This document shows positions 15,001 to 27,000 of a DNA stretch of 64,000 nucleotides, one piece after another. This DNA is from Zoroaster sp. YZ-2022 (lineage: Eukaryota > Echinodermata > Asteroidea > Forcipulatida > Zoroasteridae): contig CM055830.1 of assembly GCA_029582265.1 (NCBI GenBank), forward strand, positions 33,645,172 to 33,709,171. Reading direction: 5' to 3'. A program made the translations under genes and the position numbers. Each line of letters opens with the position of its first letter. The stretch's first letter is position 1. Under the pieces are notes generated by a model. It was not told the DNA's origin and made no database searches. It saw only the letters and a list, made by a program, of their open reading frames with translations.

Positions 15001-18000
15001 CTAGTGTTGTTGGTAACATTGTAGTTGGTCTCAATGTGGTAGTTGCCAGTGATGTAGTTGGCAATGCTGTAGTAGCTCTCAACGTTGTAGTTCCTAGTGT
15101 TGTTGGTAACATTGTAGTTGGTCTCACTGTGGTAGTTCCAAGTGTTGTAGTTGGTAATGTTGTAGTAGCTCTTAACGTTGTAGTTCCAAGTGTTGTTGGT
15201 AACATTGTTGTTGGTCTCAATGTGGTAGTTGCCAGTGTTGTAGTTGGTAATGCTGTAGTTGGTCTACCAGTAGTACTTCCAGTTGTTGCTAAAATTGTTA
15301 GTGCAAATATACAAATACCACAAAAGGTTTATTTTTTTGATTACTTTGAATAAGGTGGGCCCCATTTGGTCTGTCACAGTTGCCCATAATGCATCTTAAT
15401 TATTAGGTGTTAGACCGTTGGTCAACACGTGGGTTGATGGCAAGTTGTTTGCCGGCGAAGGAAATGCGTTTAAAATGGTTTGACAAATATGAAGGGACCT
15501 TTATAATGTGTGGCGGTCCAGGAAAACCCAACACATGGTCAAATTTGTACAATTCTTGTTGAGCATTTAATCAAGTAATACACCCTTTACTGATCTCATA
15601 ACAGTTTTAATGAGTTCAATATTCAAACCACAACTAAAGTTATGACCTTTCAAAGACGGTTTATTCTAAAACCCACAAACGGAGAAATTAGGCTTCAAAG
15701 TTGGCTATGCAGTAAACGTAAATCTCTTGAACTATTAATAGGAGAGGATCAGGACTAGTGTAGAGCTTTCCATTGATGGGTTATTCATAGGGGGCGTGCT
15801 TTGGGAGAATTCATGAGCGTCGGCCAAAAAGTGCATTGCTTTAGAGTGAATTTTTTTAATCTTCTAATTATTTTAAAATGCATTGGGTTCTAAAACATCC
15901 CAAAAATACATTTTATACTTTGATTTTCCTAAAAAAAATTAAAGAGGAAATTTAAAGACAACAACTTCCATTTGGAACCAAAATATCAAAAATGACACTA
16001 TGGTAAATTTTTACGTAAATCGGTCCATAATTACAAAATGTGCGTGGCGACTTCCGACGGGTTTTCCCCGACTGCCACACATATTTTTCAACAACAGCTT
16101 AATTACTTACCAGGAGGTTTTCGGCTTGGCTTTGACGTCTGTATCACAACACTTTCTCCTGTTGACATACCTACAATAAAATTTAAAATAAATAAATAGT
16201 GTATACTTACAAAATGAAAACATGAATAAATGAACGACGTTCGAGGTGATAATATGTTTAAAACAGTTAAACATTAAATTTCTATAATATTTAGTTTAAC
16301 ACTGTTTTATTGTAACTTTGTAATAACCTGAAACTGCTGAACATCTGCAAATGCAAAGTTTCATTTCTCACTTAGAAAGAAGGTCTAATCATGACGTGAA
16401 GGACAGTGTTTGTTGAAAGTAATACAAAAAAATCAGTTGGCTTTTTGAATTATCATTATTAACGTCTATCAATAAAATTCGTTACATTTTTAATGAATTT
16501 TTTGATCAGTAATCTTTGCTAAAATCCTATATCCATTATCCTCTGGTAAATTTAATGGTTAATTTGACAATTTTACTTACGTAGTTTTTCAGTCGTAGTT
16601 GGCAATGTTGTAGTAGCTCTCAACGTTGTAGTTCCAAGTGTTGTTGGTAACATTGTAGTTGGTCTCAATGTGGTAGTTCCAAGTGTTGTAGTTGGTCTAC
16701 CAGTAGTACTTTCAGTTGTTGCTAAAAATGTTAGTGTAAATATACATATATGACAAAGGTTTCTGTTTAGATTACTTTCACTAAGGTGGTCCTTTATTCG
16801 GTCTGTCACAATTTCCCGTAATGCATGTTAAATCAGGTGTTGGATGGTAAGTTGTTTGTAGGAGAAGGAAAGGCTTCCAAAATGATTTGGTAAATATTTT
16901 GTCTGTATTGATTCTTTTACATACCTTTTGATTCTATTCAGAGACATCAAATTACTTTTGGATTTGCTTTATTTCAGCTGAATTGTTAGAAGTACATCAA
17001 TTTTGTTTAATCATTTAAATCATTTTACAGCATTTTTGTCAGGCATATTAACTAAAATTATTATTATGACTTTTTATTAGTAACAAATTTACTTGTACCT
17101 GCTGAACTTGTAGCCTGAGTAATGGTCGTTTGTTTGGTTGTTGTCTCCAATGGTTTTGTAGTAACTGTTGTAATAGTTATTGTTTCTTCAGTTGTTGATG
17201 GTGTAGTTGATGTTTTTGCAGCAAGCGTGGTCGTCACTAAAATGAAACAAATATGAAGTGTCATTAGCAATAGTAATGTAGTTTTGTATCGATAGTGGTC
17301 ATCGTCATGGTCATCGTCATGGTCATCGATAGTGGTCATCGATAGTGGTCATCGATAGTGATCATCGTCATGGTCATCGTCATGGTCATCGTCATGCTCA
17401 TCGTCATGGTCATCGTCATGCTCATCGTCATGCTCATTGTCAGTGTTCTTCATTTTTCACTCATTAACCTTAAACTTAATGGCTTTTTTGTAGATGCACA
17501 GGGAAATCGATAATGCGCAAGTTTACCTCCACCCAGTTTCACAAAATGTATTCATATTAATTATCTAACAAACCTATTTCGGCACATCCAAAGAACTCAA
17601 CATGGACTGGTATCACCGTGCTGCTACTGCCATTGAATGTCAGTGGTACAATTTCAATTTCTCTTAAACCTTGCATATCAGGCAAATCAGCTCGTCCATT
17701 TATCTGAATGTTAAAGATGCGTGGAGTTTGCCCGTCTAATAGTACAATGAAATCTGATTCGGTTGAATATTTCAACCTGACAGCAAATTCAATTGTTGCT
17801 CCGTCATCCTCTTTGCTGCTTATGGTCATAGATGTCAGCTTGATCGGAGAGGAATATTTCACTTTTAAAGATGCTACGTCTTTTATACCACTCGCTGAAT
17901 CAGGAATGATTTGAGGAAGAGAACCGATCTCCCATGTAAAGTCTGATTTTAAAAGTTCGCCACTTGATGTTTGCATTGTTACGTCAAGGTTTTCAATCTC

Positions 18001-21000
18001 TTGAACATTTTCAGTGCATTTTCCTGCGGAATGAAAACAAAAATGATTGTCCCATTTATAAAAAGGCGTTGTTAGTAAAACAGATGTTAACTTTCAGATA
18101 TTAAGATTATCAGATATTTGCCAATTTTCACTCTCAATATTTTAGTAAAAAACTATTACTTTTGTACCTGGTGTTGTTGTTTTGACTTCGGGAGTTGTGG
18201 TGACTATCGTCGGTTCAACAGACGATGGGATCATGGTTGACGCTGAAACGTAAAATGAAAACCTCAATCAAAATAATATAGACGATGGCCATTTAAATCT
18301 CATAAATCTGTAAATCTTAAATGTTTATACCAATTAGGATATTAATTAAGTGTGGGTTGCAACAGGGGTTATAAAATGGTATGTTGAGTGAATGAACAGA
18401 TTCTAAACAGATGTAATAGTTTTATGTACTGGAGGCCTGGCATAAATAAAATAAAGGATAAATGTCGCATTTGTAGCAAAAAAAACCATTCAAATTTTGA
18501 CAATGCATACCCAAAATAAAAATTAAAAATAACAATATTTAACTTACGAATTGATGTTAGGGTTTTTGTCAAGATGTCGTTGCGCTGAGGTGGTTGGGTC
18601 ACTGTTTGCCAATAAATGTAAACATATCATGTAAAAATACTTCCAAAGGATGGATGAAGTTGACTTATTTCCACACAATTGAAATAGATGCTCGCAAATG
18701 TTTTTAGAATGACATTTGAATTCCAACAATTAATGCAATTATCTTATCAAGGAAATAAGTCTGAAGCAAGAAAAGGTCTTTACTTTTCAATTTGATTTGA
18801 TGAGACTTTCCAACATTCCTTATTACTTTTTTCTAAGTAGTTTTGCAGCGTTGAATCTCAATTTTGTTTTAAATGTTTTACATTCATTACATTACATTTT
18901 TCTCGTAAATGTGTACAGGTCTGACAGTAAAGTAATTGGTAGCATTATGCAAGAAATATTAGGCTTGATATTACATTTTCCAAACGCGAGTTTATAACAG
19001 TGGGCAGTTATGGCTCAACTTAAGGGACATTGATAAACGGCATTCACTGAAGATCAGTGTGCGAAATGTACATGAAATGAAACATCGGCAGCACAATTAA
19101 GCAGCGTATTCTACCCACTGTAGCTTTGGAAAAAAAAATTAAAATTCGGATGTCGGAAACTATATAAAAGCGATATTTAAAACGCACTTGATTCTGATTG
19201 ACAGCCGCGCTGGCCAATCGGAAGACTGCACACGCCCTCGTGGAAGCCTGGGATTCAACAGTGACCCATCATTTTATTAATTTGAGTTTTTTTCGTTCAA
19301 TGTCTCAAATGAAAGCTTATAACTTCCTTAATCCCAGAAAAATAACAATTCAACATTTAAATCTATTTAAATCGGGCCCAAACACGGCCGATATAGGCCT
19401 ATCTTTAATGTTTACATTTCGTGTCTGTATTAATGGTAGATATTTGAGACCAATGCTGCGCATGCACACTTTATTGACAACAATGGAAAAAACCCAGTAA
19501 GCCCAGTACCGTCTATAGCGTCTCAAAAGTTGCCCATTGCATTACACGCACCTTGAGTTATCTCAATTATCGGTGAAGTAGTGCTGGTTACTGTTCTTTC
19601 TTCTGTAGTTATTTCTTCATTTGAAGTCATAACAACTTTCGACGTAGATTCTTCTGTTGTCGATGTTGGAGTGTTTGTTAAAACAGTTGTAGTTGTTATT
19701 TGTCCAGTCGTTAGCTCTATATAAAGAAAATAAGACAATTAAGTTTTACCAAAGTCATTACATTGGAAATACATAACTGTGTTCCTTAGCGATTTTGTCT
19801 AATACATACAATTGGCCAGCCACTTTTCGTGTGACCTAGGTTTTACTTCCTGAACTTGCACAGAAGATTGTTGCGCCAAGATAATACAAATATACAGCAT
19901 GGTTTGTGGGTAGATGATATACTTTCCTGAGCCATTAGTTATCCACTTCTAAAACCAAGGGGAAGTAATGACTACCAAATACCTCATACAAACTGTAATA
20001 AATAGCAAGCATCTTTGTATGCAGCAAACGTTTACGTGCACGTACATGTGTTATAACGGCTTCGCGACGAAATTGTCTACATTATAAATCCCAAAATATC
20101 GGAAAAGGTAAACGAACAGATTTCCGTATACAGTTTTAAATAATTTTTCATTTTTTTACGCTAGTTTTTTCCAATTCGGGGGTGTTATTTTAATGTGAGG
20201 TCCTTTAACAAATCATATTATTTAACATTTTCAGTTTTACAAAATATATTGAAATATACAAGAGTTGGCTTTTTGTTGTAATTATTAAAGGGAGACTTAT
20301 AACAAGCTGGTGGCAGCGGACTGGAGCACGAGCAAGATATTGAGAACAGTGGGAAAATAACCGGTAAGTACGCTGCCATCTATCGTCTCAAAGGTCTCCT
20401 ATATATTGTGAAGTAATTAAGTGTTTCGCAGCAGTGTTCCTCTGTCACATAAATTTCGGATCACGTGAGAATCTTCCTCCCCTCTAAGCAGACAGTTAAT
20501 TGTTTTTACCCAATGTGACAACCACCTATTCGTGATGATTTGGCCAATTAAAGAGCATAACAGTCAGCTAGCTCATAAATATGTTTTAGTTAAAACATTT
20601 CAAGCGCTGTACCTTGAGTCGATGTGTTAGGAGAAACCGTTTTAAAAGTAGTTGTTTCTTCTGTAAGTAACTCGGAAGACGTACTTGTGGCCATCGTTGA
20701 TGTCATTTTTGATGTAATGATTACTGGTGATGTTACTGTACTAATTTTAGTTGTAATCTTGGTCGTTGAGAATTCTGGTAAAGATCACAATAAAAATCAG
20801 TGATGGCGGTAAGTAGACGTTGTTATTTTAAGGGAGTTTTCAAAACAAAACAAACCATTCTCATAATGCATCATTAATTTAAGCATTAGTATACCTTCAA
20901 GGTTAAAGTTAAAGAGTGAAAACTTATTAGTTACAACTAATGGCAATTTGTATCAAAGCCGCAGTACCAGCATACCTTCTTTGCATCCCAAGACATGCAA

Positions 21001-24000
21001 TTCCAATGTCGGAGAATAAATTCCAGTGACGTCCTGGATTTCAATACGGTACGCTGTTACGCCCTCTAGAGTATCATCACCGGTCGATAAGAACTGTTGT
21101 GATGGCCGATCATTTACAAGTGTGAAGGTAATGATCTGTTAAAAGCAGCAAAAACCGAGAATAAATAACAACATTCTAGCAACTTTGTACATGCCTAATA
21201 TTAACGTGGAAAACGAGATAGCATGCAAAAGATGTTTTTAATTTTGAAAGAATATCGCAGTTCTCACCTTGGCATCTTCTCCGCCGGAACCTGTGAATGG
21301 ATTAAATTCAGTGTCTGTCGGTTTCTTTGTGAAGAACGCAATTTTGACAGTGGCCTGTTCTCGGTCGCTACCAGTCGTTGGTGTTGTGGTGGAAGATGCT
21401 GAAGAGAGCAGCGTTACGCTGACACCTCTGATTATCGAACGTTTTCTTAATTCTCCCTCAATGCTGGGATATGTGGATGCATCACCAAAGGTAGGTAAAT
21501 CTTTGATCTTGATTGACATTGTGCTAACATCTAATTCAATGAAATCATTCGGGCGCAGTTCTCCCTGAAGTCCTGCTTCACCGTCCATGGGTTCCAAACA
21601 GTAACCTGTATGGAAAAGGATAGTTGGAATATATGAAAGTCACGCCCACGATAAAGCTTCTTTTCTAGAAATACCTCATTTAAGTGGATAATGTGTGAAC
21701 TCGATTAGCTTCATTACCTTGAGTTGTTGGTAATTGAGGAGTTGTGGTGCTGACAGTTGTGGATATGGTAGTGCTTCTTGTCGTCGGCTCTGCCGTGGAT
21801 GATTCTAGAGATGAAATAATGGTATCGTATTTCTCAATCAAAATCACTCGTGACACGTGTCATTTTGACTGACAAAACTGGTTTTTATAAATTTACCGCG
21901 AAAGATGACTTACCGGTACGCTAGCATATCCGTAAAAACTAGTGAATAAAGTTAGGCACATGACCTTAGCTCGCAACTTATTTCTTGTTTTGATCTGCCT
22001 ATAATCAACATATTTATCACATAACAAACATCAGAGATATCAGAGTTCTAAATATAGCCAAAGCAACTCTCACTGTAAGTTTGTCATAGACTTAAGTACT
22101 TACGTGGTGGTCGACGAGGGGGTTTCGATGTCGTAACGACTACGCTTTCTCCTGTTGACATACCTAAATTCAAATAAAGATTAAGAAAAAAAACAGTCTC
22201 AGGTGACTGTAACGAAGATATTCAAGAATATACAACTTTTCAATGAAACGTTAGAGAAGCGGATAAGCTGCGTAGTCGTTTAGCTTCATTACCTTTAGTC
22301 GTTAACTGAGGAGTTGTGGATGCAGTAGTGCTTCTTGTAGTTGGCTCGGTAGATGAGAATTCTTGAAAGGAAATAATGATATCGCATTATTCATTCGAAT
22401 CAATATTATGCGTAACATAAAATTTAGTGAATGTTGAATCGAGTAAAAACGAGGAATCGTACATACAACGAAAAGAGAACATGTTTAAATTGGAATTTTG
22501 GTGGAAGAAAAACCTGTTTCCTACGCAAGTAGATGAAAATACCTTCAATGCAGCCCAAGACGTTTAACTCAATCGTTGCTTCATTCGCACCGCTGACTTC
22601 TGTGAATTCGATTCGCAATTCAGTTACCCCTTCTAGAGATGTTTCCCCGATAGAAAAGAGTTCCATTTTTGGCCTCGTTCCCTGAAGAAGCACGGTGGTT
22701 GACTGTAAAATGGTGCAAGGACACATTTTATTCAATGAAAAAGTGCACAATCTAGAAAGCATTTTTGGATAATAGCTAGATAACGTGCAGTAAAGAAACA
22801 AAGCTTTTATATATAATGTTTCTTTCTCACCTCGCTGCCTGTAGTTTCGTCGATTACTGTTGTAAATTCGGTATCTCCTGATTTCTTTGTTGACACGGTG
22901 AATGTGACTTTGACTGGTTGGGATTGAGTCCTATTCTCTGTTGGTGTGGTTGTTCCTTCAGCATTTTCTGTTGCGCTGCTTGGTTTCAGTGGACGTAAAG
23001 TCACGACGATTGCACGAAGATTGATAGGCTGGCTGAACTGACGCTCCAAGACGGGAGTATCTGCAAAACCTTTCTCGATTGGTAATTCGGTGAACGTGAG
23101 GTATTTCGTTTCATTGTCAATCTCGACTTTTCCTCGAATTCTGTCTGTTGATTCTAGTCCCGTTTTGCCGTCCATTGGCTCAAGACAGTATCCTGCATGG
23201 ACATTGAATGAATGAAACATCTCTTAATCGGAATGATTTTGGAGGTAAAATAATAGAACGCAGAGAGAAATGAAAAGAGGAAGTAGTTTTTTCTCAGTTT
23301 TCATTAACCGGTTGTATTACCTTCCGTTGTTGACAGCTGAGACGTTGTAGAGGTTGTCGTCTGTTCGGTGGTTGTTTCAGAAGATGTTGAAATGGCCATA
23401 GTGGTTGTCGATTGTTCTGTTGTCGTTGTTGGAGATACCACGGTAACGGTTTTTGTTGTTATCTCGGTTGTTGTGTATTCTGTGGAAAATGAAAACATAT
23501 TTTGACTGGCGTACTCAGCAAAATTTGAAAGTCTGTGCAGTGTATGATGATAAGTAGGGGAAATTCTGCGCGTGCATATTTTGTTTGAAAAACTTACGTC
23601 GTTAAAGTTACATAGTGAATAACTAGTTACAACTGATGGCAATTTGTACCAAAGCCGCAGTACCTAGCATACCTTCTTTGCATCCCAAGACATGCAATTC
23701 CAATGTCGGAGAATCAATTCCAGTGACGTCCTGGATTTCAATACGGTACGCTGTTACGCCCTCTAGAGTATCATCACCGGTCAATAAGAGCTGTTGTGAT
23801 GGCCGATCATTTACAAGTGTGAAGGTAATGATCTGTTAAAAGCAGCAAAACCGAGAATAAATAACAACATTCTAGCACTGACTTTGTACATGCCTAATAT
23901 TAACGTGGAAAACGAGATAGCATGCAAAAGATGTTTTTAATTTTGAAAGAATATCGCAGTTCTCACCTTGGCATCTTCTCCGCCGGAACCTGCGTATGGA

Positions 24001-27000
24001 TTAAATTCAGTGTCTGTCGATTTCTTGGTGAAGAACGCAATTTTGACAGTGGCCGGTTCTCGGTCGCTACCAGTCGTTGGTGTTGTGGTGGAAGATGCTG
24101 GAGAAAGCAGCGTTATGCTGACACCTCTGATTATCGCACGTTTTCTTAAATCTCCCTCAATGCTGGGATATGTGGATGCATCACCAAAGGTAGGTAAATC
24201 TTTGATCTTGATTGACATTGTGCTAACATCTAATTCAATGAAATCATTCGGGCGCAGTTCTCCCTGAAGTCCTTCTTCACCGTCCATGGGTTCCAAACAG
24301 TAACCTGTATGGAAAAGAAATATTGAAATATATCAAAGACACGCCCATGCAAAACACACTTTTATGGAAGAGCTCACTGTAGTGATTACGCTGTGTACTC
24401 GTTAAACTTATTTACCTTGAGTTGTTGGTAGCTGAGGAGTTGTGGTGCTGACGGTTGTGGATGCAGTAGTGCTTCTTGTAGTCGGCTCAGTAGTTGAGTA
24501 TTCTTGAAAGGCAATAATGATATCGCATTATTTAATCGAAACAATGTTATGCTTAACTTTCAGGCTTTAAATGAATGTTGAATCGAGTAAAGACGAAGAA
24601 ACGAACAAAGAAGCAAAAGAACATATTTAAATTCGAACTTTTGATTGAAGAGAATCAGTTTTTTTTATACGCAGGTAAAATGAAATACCTTTAATGCATC
24701 CCAAGACGTTCAACTCAATCGTTGCTTCATTTGCACCGGTGACTTCTGTGAATTCGATTCGTACTTCAGTTACGCCTTCTAGCGATATTTCTCCGACAGA
24801 AAAGAGCTGCATTTTCGGCCGCGTTCTCTCAAGAAGAACGGTAGTTGACTGTGAAATTGAGCAATGACACTTTTCATCAAACGGGAAAAAGTGCAGATTC
24901 TTGTAGGATTTTTTTTCGGATAATAGCTAGAAAACGGACTGTAAAGAAACAAAGATTTTATAAATAATGTTTCTTTCTCACCTCGCTGCCTGTAGTTTCG
25001 TCGATTACTGTTGTAAATCCGGTATCTCCTGGTTTCTTTGTTGACACCGTGAATGTGACTTTGACTGCTTGGGGTTGAGTGGTTGTTCCTTCAGCCTTTT
25101 CTGTTGTGCTACTTGGTTGCGGTGGACGTAAAGTCACGACGATTGCACGAAGATTGATAGGCTGGCTGAACTGACGCTCCAAGACGGGAGTATCTGCAAA
25201 ACCTTCCTCGATTGGTAATTCGGTGAACGCGAGGTATTTCGTTTCATTGTCAATCTCGACTTTTCCTCGAATTCTGTCTGTTGATTCAAGTCCCGTTTTG
25301 CCGTCCATTGGCTCAAGACAGTATCCTGCATGGACATTGAATGAATGAAACATCTCTTAATCGGAATGATTTTGGAGGTAAAATAATAGAACACAGAGAG
25401 AAATGAAAAAGTGGAATTAGTTTCTTCCCAATTTTTATGAAGCGGTTGTATTACCTTCCGTTGTTGACACACGAGACGTTGTAGAGGTTGTCGTCTGTTC
25501 GGTGGTTGTTTCAGAAGATGTTGAAATGGCCATAGTGGTTGTCGATTGTTCTGTTGTCGTTGTTGGAGATACCACGGTAACGGTTTTTGTTGTTATCTCG
25601 GTTGTTGTGTATTCTGTGGAAAATGAAAACATATTTTGACTGGCGTACTCAGCAAAATTTGAAAGTCTGTGCAGTGTATGATGATAAGTAGGGGAAATTC
25701 TGCGCGTGCATATTTTCTTTGAAAAACTTACGTCGTTAAAGTTACATAGTGAATAACTAGTTACAACTGATGGCAATTTGTACCAAAGCCGCAGTACCTA
25801 GCATACCTTCTTTGCATCCCAAGACATGCAATTCCAATGTCGGAGAATCAATTCCAGTGACGTCCTGGATTTCAATACGGTACGCTGTTACGCCCTCTAG
25901 AGTATCATCACCGGTCAATAAGAGCTGTTGTGATGGCCGATCATTTACAAGTGTGAAGGTAATGATCTGTTAAAAGCAGCAAAAACCGAGAATAAATAAC
26001 AACATTCTAGCACTGACTTTGTACATGCCTAATATTAACGTGGAAAACGAGATAGCATGCAAAAGATGTTTTAATTTTGAAAGAATATCGCAGTTCTCAC
26101 CTTGGCATCTTCTCCGCCGGAACCTGCGTATGGATTAAATTCAGTGTCTGTCGATTTCTTGGTGAAGAACGCAATTTTGACAGTGGCCGGTTCTCGGTCG
26201 CTACCAGTCGTTGGTGTTGTGGTGGAAGATGCTGGAGAAAGCAGCGTTATGCTGACACCTCTGATTATCGCACGTTTTCTTAAATCTCCTCCAAGCTGGG
26301 ATATGTGGATGCATCACCAAAGGTAGGTAAATCTTTGATCTTGATTGACATTGTGCTAACATCTAATTCAATGAAATCATTCGGGCGCAGTTCTCCCTGA
26401 AGTCCTGCTTCACCTGTCCATGGGTTCCAAACAGTAACCTGTATGGAAAAGGATAGTTGGAATATATGAAAGTCACGCCCACGATAAAGCTTCTTTTCTA
26501 GAAATACCTCATTTAAGTGGATAATGTGTGAACTCGATTAGCTTCATTACCTTGAGTTGTTGGTAATTGAGGAGTTGTGGTGCTGACAGTTGTGGATATG
26601 GTAGTGCTTCTTGTCGTCGGCTCTGCCGTGGATGATTCTAGAGATGAAATAATGGTATCGTATTTCTCAATCAAAATCACTCGTGACACGTGTCATTTTG
26701 ACTGACAAAACTGGTTTTTATAAATTTACCGCGAAAGATGACTTACCGGTACGCTAGCATATCCGTAAAAACTAGTGAATAAAGTTAGGCACATGACCTT
26801 AGCTCGCAACTTATTTCTTGTTTTGATCTGCCTATAATCAACATATTTATCACATAACAAACATCAGAGATATCAGAGTTCTAAATATAGCCAAAGCAAC
26901 TCTCACTGTAAGTTTGTCATAGACTTAAGTACTTACGTGGTGGTCGACGAGGGGGTTTCGATGTCGTAACGACTACGCTTTCTCCTGTTGACATACCTAA

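Noticed and set aside
10183..15288. CRISPR-like regular repeats
   Set aside because: Units are contiguous 45/48-bp coding repeats without unique spacers, in an animal gene.
17287..17450. His/Asp-rich reading of the GTCATC minisatellite as coding
   Set aside because: It starts inside the intron, has no acceptor, and the adjacent exon begins at 17236 with a clear TTTTAG.
21269..21568. Plus-strand 99-residue ORFs opposite each P exon A
   Set aside because: They recur only because the P domains recur. The minus strand has the conserved Cys pair and correct splice sites.
23570..23640. Possible exon before GTAAGTTT near 23598 in each P/Q unit
   Set aside because: The only acceptor gives an asymmetric phase that would break the frame.
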